Of a stretch of DNA of 64,000 nt, positions 14,901 to 30,179 are shown in pieces. The translations under genes were made by a program, and so were the position numbers. This stretch comes from Enchytraeus crypticus (taxonomy: Eukaryota; Annelida; Clitellata; Enchytraeida; Enchytraeidae): the NCBI GenBank assembly GCA_905160935.1, contig CAJHZI010000736.1, forward strand, positions 1,388,001 to 1,452,000. The letters run 5' to 3'. The notes below the pieces were generated by a model, which saw nothing but the letters and a program-made list of their open reading frames with translations, searched no databases and had not been told where the DNA came from. Numbering within the stretch: the stretch's first letter is position 1; each line of letters opens with the position of its first letter.

Positions 14901-17900
14901 AGTGGCTACTTTGCTTGCGCTAGCCGAGATTGCATTGACATTGACAAGCACTGCGATGGACACAGGGTAACATATTCTTATTTTATTACATTACATTTTT
15001 ATCCATCTGCTACAATATAATTAAAGTTATTTCTTCACGTCTTTTCAAGTACAGTATAATGTCAAAGTCTTTAATTTATTAAAACATAATCCAAGAATTA
15101 CATTTGATTTATTTTTGACTCAGAGCTGGTTTAATAATATTCGCAGACGTTTTTGTTTGTATGGCGAGAAACCGGGCGTTAAATTCTTTTTGATTGATTG
15201 ATTGTATGGTTGCACATATCACATACCGCACGTGTTACGGGGTTTCCTTGGTTAGTTCCAGTTTTATAGTTTTCGTTATATCCACTTTCCTCTTCGTAGG
15301 TGAGGACTTTAAAAACCATCCAAAATCCCGGGTACTTTTTCATTTAAAGTTGTTAACACTCTGTCTTCCAAGGTCGTCGCCCGTCCTAGTACTAATTGAG
15401 CCCGACGTTCCATAATTCGTTTATTGATGAGCACTCGAAACCACCTGCACTAAATCCAACATCAAAAGTTCTTGAATGATCGAAATACGCAATGTGACGA
15501 CTCGATTTGAGTAGAATTAGGAGTAAATGCTGAGGCTATATATAAAGGTTGGTTCAAATCTCGAAATGATAGCCGTAACATTTCCTGACTTGATTATAAA
15601 CCGTGAGCTCACTGATTCGCTGGCTGAAATTAAATCTTGCCGATCGTGCTACCGATTCGAATTATTGTGATAAAAGAACTTTTTGTCGGGTTTAATTTGA
15701 TAAATGTGTTCATAGCTTGGATATTATTATTAATTTTTAACATTTATTTTGGTTAATGATATCGGTAGACTAGCCTATGTCATCTAAGTAATTTCTAATT
15801 AAATCCATTGTGACTCAGTTAGGAGCAATACTAGACATTTGCTATTGAAATATTATTACAATATAAAAATCAGTCACTTAGGCCAAGGCTTAGGCTTGCA
15901 TCCTATATAATTATAATAAAATTTATAAGCAATTTGTTAATAAAATGTGTTTTAATATTAAATTTTAAATTGTTTGTATATCAGTTAAAAGAAGCTAGTA
16001 TAAGATGACTGCATATGAAAGAAAATTGCGATGATTTCATGTTAATGTTCAGGATTGTGGAGATGGATCGGATGAAGTGGCCTGTCCCACGAGATATCCA
16101 GGAGGAAAATACTGTCCAGATGATCAGTTTACTTGTAACAATACTGTAAGAAAATTTCTCTAACATTAGTTTATCGCTCTTGGGTTCCTAACACAATCCG
16201 CGTTAACTACTGACTACTACTTCGTTTAACTACTGACTGCTACTTCGTTTAACTACTGACTACTACTTCGTTTAACTACTGACTACGACTTCGTTTAACT
16301 ACTGACTACTACTTCGTTTAACTACTGACTACTACTTCGTTTAACTACTGACTACTACTTCGTTTAACTACTGACTACTACTTCGTTTAACTACTGACTA
16401 CTACTTCGTTTAACTACTGACTACGACTTCGTTTAACTACTGACTACTACTTCGTTTAACTACTGACTACTACTTCGTTTAACTACTGATTTGTGCTGAA
16501 TTAAGAATCACTGGGTTTCGCAAAGCCTTAATCCGTGGTTAACGAATATTTATCATAATTCTTTTTTTAATTTCTTTTTTGTTGCATTAGGTTAGGTGTG
16601 TAGATGCAACACTAGATGTATAGCCTTTTATATTTATTTAACTTATTCCATATACAGTGCTCATAGTGAGAATTGAGAGCCTGGAGAATGGCCAGAATTT
16701 GTAGGGCCCCTGGAATGTATTACAGGATTCCTAGTACCTAATATGGGCCCCTGGCAGGGGAAGGCACCTCAGGAAAAATGAGTTAAACGAACATAGTTTC
16801 CCCTGCGTTCCCCCTTCCACTTTAACCACTGTCAAAATATAACTATGATAGGGAAATAAGATAGAAATAAAAGCAGTAATGAGTACTAACGAATTGCTAA
16901 ATCGGAGCAGCTTTCGAAATCAGAATTAGCCTAATTCTTGATTTTATACCAATAATGGTTTTACGGGGCAAAAATACGGCAAAACCCCTTCCTGTTTCTC
17001 TCACTCTATTTGAATTTCACTCTTAGTACTAAATTAAGGACGGATTGAATCATTGCTTTTCAATGCTGGCAAATCTTTGTTATTCTGACAGTGTGTTTAA
17101 AATTATGATTTTAATTTTGCTTAGCCATTGAGTCTATTGAGTATAATGACTCTTAACCAATGAGTCATGGTGCTTAGCCAATGAGTCGTAATGCTTATAC
17201 AATAAGTCATTCAGCAAGAACTGTTTTAAGAGGTAATCTTCTTTCATGAAATGGAACTTTGATGCTACAGTGATGAATGATGTAACTATCTATATAATGT
17301 AGTAGCATTAGGCACGTACTTCAATTAGCTTGGCCTCAGCGTTGGTTCACTTGGTTGAGTTTGCTTTACTCCTCTTTCACATCTAGCTCTTAAGTGATCT
17401 GTGTAGGGAATAAAACTATTATAACATTCTTTAGGCTAAGTTTAATGACTGCTATCAGACCACAAATATACTGTATAGATCAGTCGAAGTTTCATACTTC
17501 TGGGCTCTTATGTTTCTGGCACGCGTGCTACCAAATCCTTAATTTCAATCTGAATCGCACAGTATACCATGATCCCGTGATCATTAAGTACTGAATTAAT
17601 CTACACCGTTACTAATTGGATTATGAGAGATTTGCATGAAGACACAGTCAGTGTGTGACACAGTGAATAACTGCTAAGTGGATTATGATAGATTTGTCTG
17701 AAGACACAGTCAGTGTGTGACACAGTGAATAACTGCTAATTGGATTATGATAGATTTGTCTGAAGACACAGTCAGTGTGTGACACAGTGGATGACTGTGG
17801 GGACAAATCAGACGAGTCCCCTGCAGCCTGTGACAGCGTCAAATGTCCTAACGGCACGTTCCAGTGCATCAAGGTGCGCAACTGCCTCCCTGCCTCCCAG

Positions 17901-20063
17901 GTCTGTGACGGGAAGGAGCAGTGCGCATTCGGCGACGACGAAAAATCATGTAAGATACCGTGTCATATGTTCAAATCTAAACGTAAAAGTATAGGGTAGT
18001 CTTTCAGTAAAGAATAATGGTTTTAATAAATAATTGAATTTGAATTAATATATATTATACTGGTAGAATTGAAACCAATTTAGTTTTTAAATTATGAATA
18101 ATACTTTGAATATTTATTAATAAGAATACGTGTAGGCCTAGTTTTACATCCTGGACACTAAATAATTTACCACCATAAACTGCAAGTGTCGGAAAAGGGG
18201 ACTTGGGACGAGATTATAGTCATGAAATAAAGGGATTAATTGAATTGGGGGTGGCTAAATGTGGGGGCTTTATTCTGGTCCCTATATCTTTATATGAATA
18301 AGGGGTTGAAAATGGGGGATGAGCTCCGAATTTACGGGGGGCTTAGCTCCCTTAGTCGTAACCCGGATCGTCACTGAGACGACTAGGTAAGAACTAGGGA
18401 AGTCAGTGGAAAGCCACCTCAGAAGTCACATATTCCTAAGATAATGGGTACACTAAGTTATGGAAAAGACGTAGCCTTTGTGATGGGATCACTTTTTGGT
18501 CAATGGAGTGTGTTTACTGAGCGTGAATGTAGACTTCGAGTGAGAATGTGTACCTAAGGCCTGCTATTTGGTAGATCACTAAAGAGAGAATGTCAATTGA
18601 AACAATTTTGTGCTTTCCGTTACATGTTTTTCCTGTCCACCTATAAGCATGATAGATCATGATTTATTGTCCGCACCGTGCTCTGTAGGCGCTCAATTTG
18701 AAATTCGGAACCTACCCGTTGCTGATGTAATCTTCAGATCATCTTTATATATAGCATCTATATGCAAAGATGTCCTAGTTTCAGATCTCTCAATTAATGA
18801 GTGATGTCCTTATTGATAAATAAGGAATACGGAATTTATCAATTAATAATAGTTTATCATTATTGGAGTGATCAATTATATCGTTACAAAAGTATTGCGA
18901 CAAGTTTTCAACTTTACTATATAGTTTATTTGAGCCCGTCTGGAATCAGCAATATTTCTTGCACTTGGGAGGTTTAAGTTCATCTTTGTAATGGTTAGTT
19001 CGATAAAATTGTGATGGCTATTGAGCTGCTTAATAGTTAGTTATTACAATATTATGATCATAGTTACAAATTTGTACCGATTTATAATAGCAAATTATTT
19101 ATTTCGAATTTCACAAGACCATACTTCACTGCAGATGTTTAACCAGTTATTAGAGCCAAAGTAAAAAGATAAGAGAAATCACAGCATGCAGACACATCAT
19201 GCAATCGTATTATCAATGAATATAAATACATCAGACCCTTAAATCTCATCAATCATTCAAATCAAAACCACACTTTTTATTCTTTGAATCCTGTTGCCGT
19301 TAGAGAGAGCACGAGGTGCTCTATCTATCTGACCACCACAGGAAATAAGTAAGACTAATATTAGTAGCTATAATATTGCGAGTCTACAGACTAAGAAAAA
19401 AGCAATTATAATACAAAAAATAGCAAACAGCAAAAATAGCCAACATACTGGTAACATTTGTAAAATTTGATGTAGAAATGTAGAGTCCTGAGATATGAAG
19501 GCGTCACATCAGTACGCCGATCCCATTGGCTGATCCTATTGACTGATCCCATTGGCTGATCCTATTGTCTGATACTATTGGCTGATCCTAGTGTATGATT
19601 TTCTGTTTTAGGTCAGAACTGCGACACAGCGTTCCTGTTTCAGTGCCAGTCCACTAGCGCGTGTATTGACCGGAGTCTGGTGTGTGACTACAAGTATGAT
19701 TGCGAGGATGGGTCAGATGAACGAGGCTGCGGTAAGACATAGCATTTATCCTACTATCTATTTACTCACTATCTATTTACCCCACTATCTATTTACCCCA
19801 GTATCTATTTACTTCACTATCTATTTACCCAACTATCTATTTACCCCACTATCTATTTACCCAACTATCTATTTACCCTACTATCTATTTACCCCACTAT
19901 CTATTTACCCCAGTATCTATTTACTCCACTATCTATTTACCCAACTATCTATTTACCCCACTATCTATTTACCCCACTATCTATTTACTCCACTATCTAT
20001 TTACCTGAATATCTACTCTCTCTAGTCCAACTATGACGCTGCTGTAGAATTGTCAGAGGTTAC

Positions 20064-20144
<81 letters not shown>

Positions 20145-23020
20145 TACTACTACTACTAGTGTTTTTTTTACCCCGGGTGTAAAGAAACCGAGGTTGGATA
20201 AAAACGATTCAAGCAATGTGTGCTGAATCGCCGCCCGGCTAATCGAGGTCATCAAGCGGCTTAAAAGAATTGTTGAAGCAGACTGCATTAAATCTTTGCA
20301 AAGTCGTGGAAAGCCTATGTATTATTATTCTTATTATTATTATTATTATCATTATTAACGATATTTTTTATTTACCCTACTACCCATTTACTACCCTCAC
20401 TGTCGTACTCATTTTATTATCTATCAAAACTTTAAGTTTAGTTTACCTGCTACTGTTCTCTAAAGCGTCGCTCACTGGCACCTTCAGTCTGTGTATTATT
20501 GTAATGCTAACGACGACATACATGAAGTATGATTGTGATGCCGTGACGTCCGTAGCATTTGCAGGTCCAGTGCAGATATTTAGTGTTGCTTCATGCGAGC
20601 AAAATCATGACGTGCAGTATATAATTATTTAAATGACACTATGGTCCGTATCTAGCCGGTCGTTGATATTATTTTTGGAACGTCTAACTTTATTTATACT
20701 AATACTAGCATACTAATAATGCCATTATCTTAAAAATAATAGTAGCATAATAATAATAATAATAGCATAATAATAATACTAGCATAGTAGCACAATAACA
20801 ATACTAAAACTTTTTCATTGATCCTACGCAGATTGCATATTTTGCATCACGATGCCTAAGGTATGTCCATAATCTAGGGCTGTTAGAGCAGAAGTATTCA
20901 ATGTACGTGTATGTAGGATAGTAGAAATTGTCGCATCAGTTCATGCACACATGATGATATACTGTATAATGCAAATAATAATGGCTAAAAAGAATGAGTC
21001 TTGAAGACATATTGAGAAATAAAAAAATAAAAGTATTTGATTACAACAAAAACTTACGAGATTGATACTGTATACAATTAATATATTATTATTTACTTAT
21101 TTATGCAATATTAATAAACGTATTCACATCTGATTGGCTTGCAGTACAGTCAGACTGTTCAGTATGTCAGCAGAATTGCACTGTCATGTCTTCCAGTAGC
21201 TCTCAAGCCATATGCTCCTGCTGGAAAGGTTTCATCGTCGATCCCAAAAATACAAGAGCCTGTTTAGGTAAAACTACTTTACTATAATGTTAGAGATCTA
21301 AAGTAGAGATTAATTTTTCTTATAGTTATACTCTAAGTGATATATATATATATATATATAGGTATAGCTGGTAGAGCTAAGGTTAACGTCAGTTTCCTCA
21401 ATCGAAAGCAATGTCAGTGACGGGAGAGCCCAGGATTTGAACCCCACACATATTGATGCGCGGTCGAATATCTTACCGGTATTGCCACTGGCTCCAGCTA
21501 TCAGTGTGTGTTATTACTGATACTTGATATTACTGTATATTATCACTGATCACTAATAAAAAGCTAGAAGCTAATGTTAACGTCAGTTTCCTCACTCGAA
21601 AGCGATGTTAGTGACGGGCGAGCCCAGTATTTGAACTCAGCACATACTGATCTGCGGTCGAATATCTTACCGACATCGGCATTGGCTCCAGCCAGTGATA
21701 GTATCACTGATACTATCAATGAAACTGTCAGTGAAGCCATCACTGGTGCCTTCAGCGATACTATCAGTGATACTATCAGTGATACTATCAGTGATACTTT
21801 CAGTCATACTATCAGTGAAATTATCAGTGAAACTATCAGTAATACTATCAGTGAAACTATCAGTGATACTTTCAGTGATACTATCAGTAAAACTATCTGT
21901 GAAACTATTAGTGACACTATCAGTGATACTATCAGTGATACTATTAGTGATACTATCAGTTATACTATCAGTGAAACTATCAGTAATATTATCAGTGATA
22001 CTATCAGTGATGCTATCAGTGACTGTCTGGCATTCGAACTTGTGTCTCTAGTATCAGCCAAATTTAAATGAAGTGAAAACCTGAGAATTTTAGCAGTGCA
22101 TAAGAGAATTTCAGTTTCAAAATTTAATAAGTAAATTTTTGTGCAACATGTGTACATCTACATGTGTGCATCTAAACGACATACACTTTGCTGATAAATT
22201 TATAATTTAAAACAAATATCAGGAATATCCATTAAAGATATGCAGTGTGAAAAGATGTGCAAAGATTAGGTGGGGTCTGACAAGAAATGCTGGGTATGGT
22301 GCTCTGCTGCAAACTATGCATCACATTATGGAAGAGTGCCCTACGTCAAAAATCGATGATGGTTTGGCTCGTCTACACACTGCTGATGAGATTGCTAAAC
22401 GATGGTTGAACGAGTGCGACTAACGTTAAGAAAGGTCAAGACTAAAGACTAAGTTTAAGATTCATAGCCAGAATCTACATGTATCATTTCTACTTGTAGA
22501 AATAATTTCTACTTGTAGCTTTTTATTAATAATCGATAAATTGATGAATGTTTGCAGAGAGAGATGACTGCGCAAGTTTGGCCTACAACTGGTGTCCCCA
22601 GGTGTGCATCCCTGATAAGAAGTCATCTAACGCTACGTACAAGTGTTTGTGCGACGAGGGATTTCTAGATATAAGCGGAGATGGCAGATCTTGTTTTCCA
22701 ATGGACGGTTGGTTCTCATCTATTGTTAAACTAATTATACATGTAGCTTCATTATGGCATTTTGTAGCATTTAAATTAAGCTTAAGTTTTATAAAGAATT
22801 AGATCCATTCGTTTTTAGGTTATTATTACGTTCAAATATCGTCACTCTGCAGTGATGATAGCAGTCGTAGTACTTTCTGAAAGTCAGTCTGAATGACTAT
22901 ACACTATTGCATCGTTTTGCTAAATATTTTCTGCCACTCGTTTTTACAACCTTGATAAAATAATTAATAGTTTATATAAAGTAAATAATTTAAATAGCTG
23001 TTATATTATCTGAAGTTTAC

Positions 23021-23094
<74 letters not shown>

Positions 23095-26000
23095 TATTTA
23101 TTTAAGTAGAATTAACTATATATACCGACATCACCACTGGCTCGAACCATTAGTGGTATCGGTAAGATATTCGACCGAGGATAAGTAGGCCTATGTGCAG
23201 GGTTCAGATCCTGAGCTCGACCGTCACTGACATCATGACGCTATGGAATGTATTAATAGCGTAGAGGTAACGTCATGAACTTTTATATGACAGATCCTGA
23301 GGTGAATGGAACCATCGTGGGTTCGAATCCCGTCCGCGCTGATTTGAGAGTAAAATCGTGGACATTCACTGGACTGGTTATACGGAATATGGTCTAAATT
23401 GCCTAACGGTTGTAGCATGTGGTATTAAAAATGATAGATATCAACATAGTTGATCATTTCAGTATAGATCTCATCCGTGTTTACTTTTTTTACATCGCTT
23501 TCGAGTGAGGAAACTGACGTTAACGTTAGCTTTATAATACCAGCTTTTAGCTTAAAGTAAAGCTGAGAAGTAATAAAAACAAATTTGCCAGCACTTTATA
23601 CCAAAGGACACTTAATTAGAGGCTGAAAACTTTCATTTATGTAGAAATTATATCAGTTCAGACGAACTAATATAATTCCTTTCGTTCTGTAGTGATAAAG
23701 TATAACAAACCAACCGCTTAAACCTTCAACTAAACTCTAACTTTTTTAACCTTCAGCCGATCTTAAACTTGGTTAACCTTCAATCGACTTCTAACTCTGT
23801 TAACCTTAATTGACCTCTAAGCTTCGTAACCTCTAAGTTACCCTGACTCAGGAAATCGTCTAACCTTTAGATAAATTCAAGGGCGACACAAGAAGGCACC
23901 TTCAGTTTATCACTACCATTTTAAGGATTATGTATAAAATCTTGTGGGAAGAGTATTTAAACAGAGGAGTTAAATCAACACGTTAGATGGATCGACAGTT
24001 CAGAATAAATCCTAGTATCTAAAAGTTAACGTTAGGGACAGCAACTTTAATAAGCCAAGTTAATACTTTAAATTAAATACATTAAATTTAAAAGCTCAAT
24101 AGTGCCTCTTGTTTGGCTACTTAGTTAGATCACTAATTAGTATCATAACCTTCTTCTTCCCAGAGAGAGAGGCATATAGCCTCCTATCCTAAAGATTCGA
24201 TCTCCGGAAAGGTGATTAAACAAATATATCAACACCGAACCACCCCATTTCCATCCAGTTTCGATCCTTCAGGAGAAAATATTACAACTGTGTTATAAAT
24301 ATTTTTAAAAAAATTAAATACTATAATAAATAAAAAATATTAATATATAATATTATTGAAATTATATATAATATTATAATATAATAATATTCTAATATTG
24401 TATTTATTGTAATAATATGTAAAAGCTAAAGCTAAGGTTAACGTCAGTTTCCTCACTCGAAAGCGATGTCAGTGACGGGCGAGCCCAGGATTTGAACCCG
24501 CATCAACTGATCCGCAGTCGAGTATCTTACCGACTTCGCCACTGGCTCCAGCCAGTGTTATATATAAATAGTGGAATATGTTATATATAATATTATATAA
24601 ATAATATAATATTTAAATATTGTTTAAATATTTAAATATTGTAGTAACAATTCAACATTCAACAACATTTATCATTCAACTGAAGCACCGCTATTAATTG
24701 CTGTATAGATCTCTATGATGGGGCAATAATTCTATGACCATCAAAACTCATATTTCTACGAAAACCCAATACATTTAAAAAACGAATTAGGCCTATTATA
24801 TTTATATTATTCATTGAGTTATCCAAATTATATCATTCCGTTTTGCTTACAAGCGTACGAAAAACGTAGCTGTTATTTTCAGTTAAACAATCGACTCTAC
24901 ACTTTTGTTGCAGGACTGCGAGGAATGTTGCTGTATGGTCTGGGGAATCGCGTGATTGGTCAGAACTTCACATCGAATGAAGTCATTGAGCTGAACGAGC
25001 TGTCGTTGAACACAAATCCCGGTAGTGAGATCTTATCAGTCGACACGGATGCTAATAAACGCGTGGCCTATTGGTTTGACCGCGAGGCACTGATGAGGGC
25101 AGCTATTCCCAAGAGTCGTCTAGAAATGCCTTACGAGCAGAGAGTGTTGAGTGCAACACACACCACCGGTCTGGCAGTGGACTGGATTACAGGGTAAGAC
25201 CTAGAGCTATTATAGATTAAGACCTACCTAGAGCTATTACAGGATAATAAGACTTAGAGCTATTACAGGGTAAGACCTAGAGCTATTGCAGGATAAGACC
25301 TAGAGCTATTACAGGGTAAGACCTAGAGCTATTACAGGGTAAGATCTAGAGCTATTACAGGGAAAGACCTACCTAGAGCTATTACAGGGTAAACCTAGAG
25401 CTATTACAGGGTAAGACCTAGAGCTTTTGCAGGGTAAGACCTAGAGCTATTACAGAGTAAGAACTAGAGCTATTACAGGGTAAGACCTAGAGCTATTAGA
25501 GGGTAAGACCTAGAGCTATAACAGAGTAGGACCTAGAGCTATTACAGGGTAAGACCTAGAGCTATTACAGGGTAATAGGACCTTAAGAAATTACAGGGTA
25601 AGATCTAGAGCTATAACAGGGTAAGACCTAGAGCTATTACAGGGTAAGACCTAGAGCTATTACAGGGTAAGACCTAGAGTAATTACAGGTAATAAGACCT
25701 AGAGCTATTATAGGAAATAAGACCAAGAGCTATTACAGGTAAATTTTTTTATTTAGCGTATGCGTTAATCCAGATAGTTGCTTCACTTGTTAGGCAACTT
25801 AGCGTAGACAGTCCACCCGGTAGGCAGGTTAGAGGGCACTCCTCAACGATATGTTTCATGTTTTGCGATTGGCCGCAGTCGTAAAGCGGTGAATCACAAA
25901 TTCCCCAGCGAAGCTCACTTTCTCTGCATCTACCATGACCCGTACGGAAACGATTCAAATGGCACCAACTTCCTCTGCAGAGATTCATTCCTGGTAGCGC

Positions 26001-29000
26001 TTGAGACGGATCCTGAACCAGATGGTGGTTTCTAACATCAGCAATTGACCACTCTAATCTCCACTGGGACAGACGCCAAGGGATCACATTGCTGCAGTAT
26101 CTCCCAAACAGGATATCGAGATTTGAGTCTCTTCGGAGGAGGATTAGACAAGTCCAGTGATAAAGGGAGGGCATGATTTTCACGGACCCTCTGCAGTTGC
26201 TTGTGTCTTATCTCCTTACGACGGATATGAGGGGGCAGTATGTTACAAAGAACTGGGAGCCACGGCGTTGGAGTCGATTTGATTGTCCCAGAAACTATGC
26301 GCATGGAGTCATTGAGACGCGCATCGACGAGTTTTGTATGAGGCGAACGTTCCCATGATGGACAGTAGTATTCAGCCACCGAATAGCACAGAGCAATCGC
26401 TGATATTCTTAATGTGACTGCATCCGCGCCCCATGTTGTTCCCGCCAATTTCTGCAACAGATTATTTCTTGACTTTATTTTTGCTGCCCTTTTACTCAAA
26501 TGCTCCTTGAACGACAGCGTACGATCCAACGTTATACCAAGATAAACCGGTAGAGGATCAAAGGGTAACTGTATACCATCCATAAACACATTATTACAGG
26601 TAATAAGACCACAGGATAATAAGACCTAGAGCTATTACAGGGCAGTAAGACCTAGAGTTATTACAGGTAATACCTAGAGCTATTACAGGGTAAGACCTAG
26701 AGCAGGCTAAGGCCTAGATATAGCAATATAGTTATGTTTCAAGTCTTTTCACAAGTGTTATGTTCTTTGACAAAAGTGTACTGCCTAGATATAGCAATAT
26801 AGTTATGTTTCAAGTCTTTTCATAAGTGTTATGTTCTTTGACAAAAGTGTACTGCCAAAGACAGTCCGACTTCGGTAAGTGATGACTATAACAGGTTGTT
26901 TCTGCGCAATGAAGAATAAACTAGTCATAATTTTACCTGTCCTATGAGGCGAATGAGAAAGAGATAACGGAAAAGCCAACGGTACATCTAAGGCTATAAT
27001 TTTTTAAAATAAATTAACGTAGATATGGCGTATAGACCTAGCTACCTATCTTAAAAGGATTAGTAAGTACATGTATATTGATTGATGGGGCGCTTCTGGA
27101 GCATGGTAGCGTGCACTGAGTGAAAATATGTACACTGAATATATTGTTTGATAGAACAGTAAACAGATAAACTGATGACTAAAGTGGAAATAAAAAATTA
27201 ATTCCTGACCTTGACAATTAATTCCTGGCTGGAGCCAGTGGCGAAGTCGATAAGACACTCGACCGCGGATCAGTATGTGCGGGGTTCAAATCCTGGGCTC
27301 GCCCGTCACTGACATCGCTTTCGAGTGAGGAAACTGACGTTAACCTTAGCTTTACCAGCTTTTTACCTTCATCACCTTCATGACCAATCTTTCTTGAATT
27401 GGGTCAATAGATTTAAAATAGTCACTCTTGACGAATGCGGAGCTGCAAAGCCTGTGGTCAAGCAAATATTCTCAGATACACTGAGGGATAATTCCAATGC
27501 GCTGCGTAAAATATATCTATTAATTAATATTGAAATGTATTGATTAATATTACACGTTTCGCTACTCTGTTACAGGAATATCTACTGGACCGATGCTGAT
27601 GGAGTATACGTCACTTCTAAAAATGTATACTGGTTGCCTACTACTTTGCTTAGAAACACATCTGACACTTTCCAACCTTCGAGAATTGTAGTCAATCCGA
27701 GTATAGGGTAAGTGGCGGAATTCTTATCGACATGCTCTCTCGCGTATCGTGTATCGATTAAAGCCGACGTATAAATTATCGTTTAACGTCGCTTTCTTAT
27801 TTCGAAAGCATGTCAGCAACTAAACAATAACCGGATTTAAAAGTGCACCTTATCGGACACGTATTCGATCAATCCAGGGTAGGTTATTTAGATTATTTCA
27901 GAAAAGGCCTATATCGAATTGAGCACTAAATCAAGCTTCAAGCTAAAATCCTATTTAAGAAGCGATAAAGACTGTTTCAATTGTAGTGATATGTACATGT
28001 AGTTATAAATCTATTGAAGCTCTAACAGGCGGAAAACTGATCAGCCAAATCATATCCTTAAGATTGAAGAGCTTAAAAGCCTAGATGATGACAGCTATAA
28101 ATAAAAGCAAAAGACTTTGAGATCAATCTTGGATATATGCTGGCTGTATTTTATGATATCCGTGATGAAGATTGAGACTAACTGTAGGATGAGTACATAT
28201 ACTCTCGATGTTTCTTTTATAACAGATATCTATTCAGTCACCTGCGTTTATCTTGTTTAGGACGCTGTACTTTATCAACGACTATCAGCTGAAGCCTGAG
28301 ATATGGGCGATGGATATGAACGGTGACAACCCTAGACTGCTGGTGTCACGGAATCTCATGTACCCAACCGACCTTGCCTTAGATCTCAATCTCCATGATC
28401 GAATATTCTGGACAGATGCAGGACAGAACTTGATAGAATCCTGTCTACCTGATGGATCGGATAGGACCATACATGTCAGAGATGGTATTGTATGCCCCTT
28501 GTAAACACATTATTATTAAGGGAAAATATTTTGTCATATAGAGCAGAGACTACATTGGCTTTCAGTTATCTCCATACTATCAAAGGTCCGACAAACTGAC
28601 ATATGCATATACAATTATTTGTTCTGAATTCTAATTGCACATACTGTATGTTGGATCTAGAAGTAGATCCCTTCGCCATTGCATCGTTTGAGTAATTTAG
28701 TATAATTCCATCGCTGTGAACAGTTTTCTGATGCGTATGATTTTTCTGGTACATGTGATTTGTAACAATAAATTCAATGGTACGATAAGCTTAGTATTTA
28801 AAGCGACGTTAAACATTTTCAGTTATATAAGTTTATATAAAATTTTTAAAGGATTTTTAATTCTAGATTTATTTCATGTTTTCACCGCACGTTTCAGATA
28901 AGCATCCGCTGCGATTGGACGTGTTCGCTGGTAGGATATACTGGACGACTACGGATAGGGATCAGATGAGGTTGGCTGACGGATTGGGACAGGGACTCAA

Positions 29001-29983
29001 AACAGTTTTACTCTCTCAGCAGATTAATATAGGACCAGTGCGATACGTCCATCCGCTCAAGTACAGCATGAACCGTGAGTAAAGAACTCCCTACAGTAAT
29101 TGTAAATATTGGACACTGTAACTCACTGCAATTAAGTTCATTCTGATTAAATCTATTTTGATTAATGATTAAAATTGATTTTATCGTGAAATCTTCAATG
29201 GTCATTTAACAAAGCCATGGTTTATTAATTGATAAACTGTTGTCAATACAGTTATACCTTTTTATTAGTGCTAAAATTACGATAGTTTATGATTAATCCA
29301 AATTAAGCTTTGTAAAATTAAGCTAAGTACAACTGAACTTGGTACGTACAGAGATCGCCTTTGCTCAGTTAGGCTGTGGAAGGTGTAATATCAGGATATG
29401 CAAAACTAAGATAATTATATGAAATTAGATTATAAAAATTAGGTACATATTATTGAGTACTGGGCTATGAATATAATTAGAATTTTCTATGAAGTTACTT
29501 AGCAACTATTAATGGCAGCGTAAATAAATTTGACTTCATCAGATATTCGTTATTAATCTCTTCTCTTTAGCCTCGTCGTAATGATTATTCTAAATGAAAA
29601 CTTCCTCAATTTATTTTCACAGATTAACTCAGAAAAATTACTGCACTACTATGTTTAAATGATGGGCCAATCCATTGGAATGATCGGCTTTTTGTCAGAC
29701 TGTGGAGCTGTAGGTTCAAGGCTTAAATCCACTACACAGGGTAGCTGACATGCTCTCGAGCAGGAAGCTGGCGCTAAACTTGTTTTTATTTTTAAATTTT
29801 CATCATCGGCATCATCATCACCATCCCCTTGAATCCCAGTATAGCTAGGGTCGGGACATTCGTCGAGCCATCATATCATCAGCCAATCCTCTATTTGAGA
29901 CTTTTCCATTCGTTAAAAATTTCGTAGCAATTTCTGGAGCCTAGGCGCTCACCAACCGAATGCCCTTTCTGACGTTGGATATA

Positions 29984-30032
<49 letters not shown>

Positions 30033-30039
30033 GTTATTG

Positions 30040-30076
<37 letters not shown>

Positions 30077-30106
30077 AATAACTCTCAACGATTTATATAT
30101 ACATAT

Positions 30107-30179
<73 letters not shown>

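Noticed and set aside
16202-16489. Regular array that could suggest CRISPR
   Set aside because: Units are contiguous with no unique spacers, in a eukaryotic intron; it is a minisatellite.
17774-17949. Exon 14 starting at the AG just before GTGTGTGAC
   Set aside because: That start loses one of the six cysteines of LDLa 9; the acceptor at 17753 restores the module.
19666-20025. Open frame after LRP exon 15 with IYLP repeats
   Set aside because: It is exon 15 read through into the 16-bp intron minisatellite; the donor and LDLa end fit splicing at 19731.
21574-22071. Open frame of about 165 codons with DTIS repeats
   Set aside because: It is the translation of a 12-bp minisatellite preceded by SINE-A sequence; the other frame is equally open.
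27228-27363. tRNA-like A and B boxes as a real tRNA gene
   Set aside because: No cloverleaf is closed, the same sequence recurs a dozen times with a common tail, and it fits a tRNA-derived SINE.
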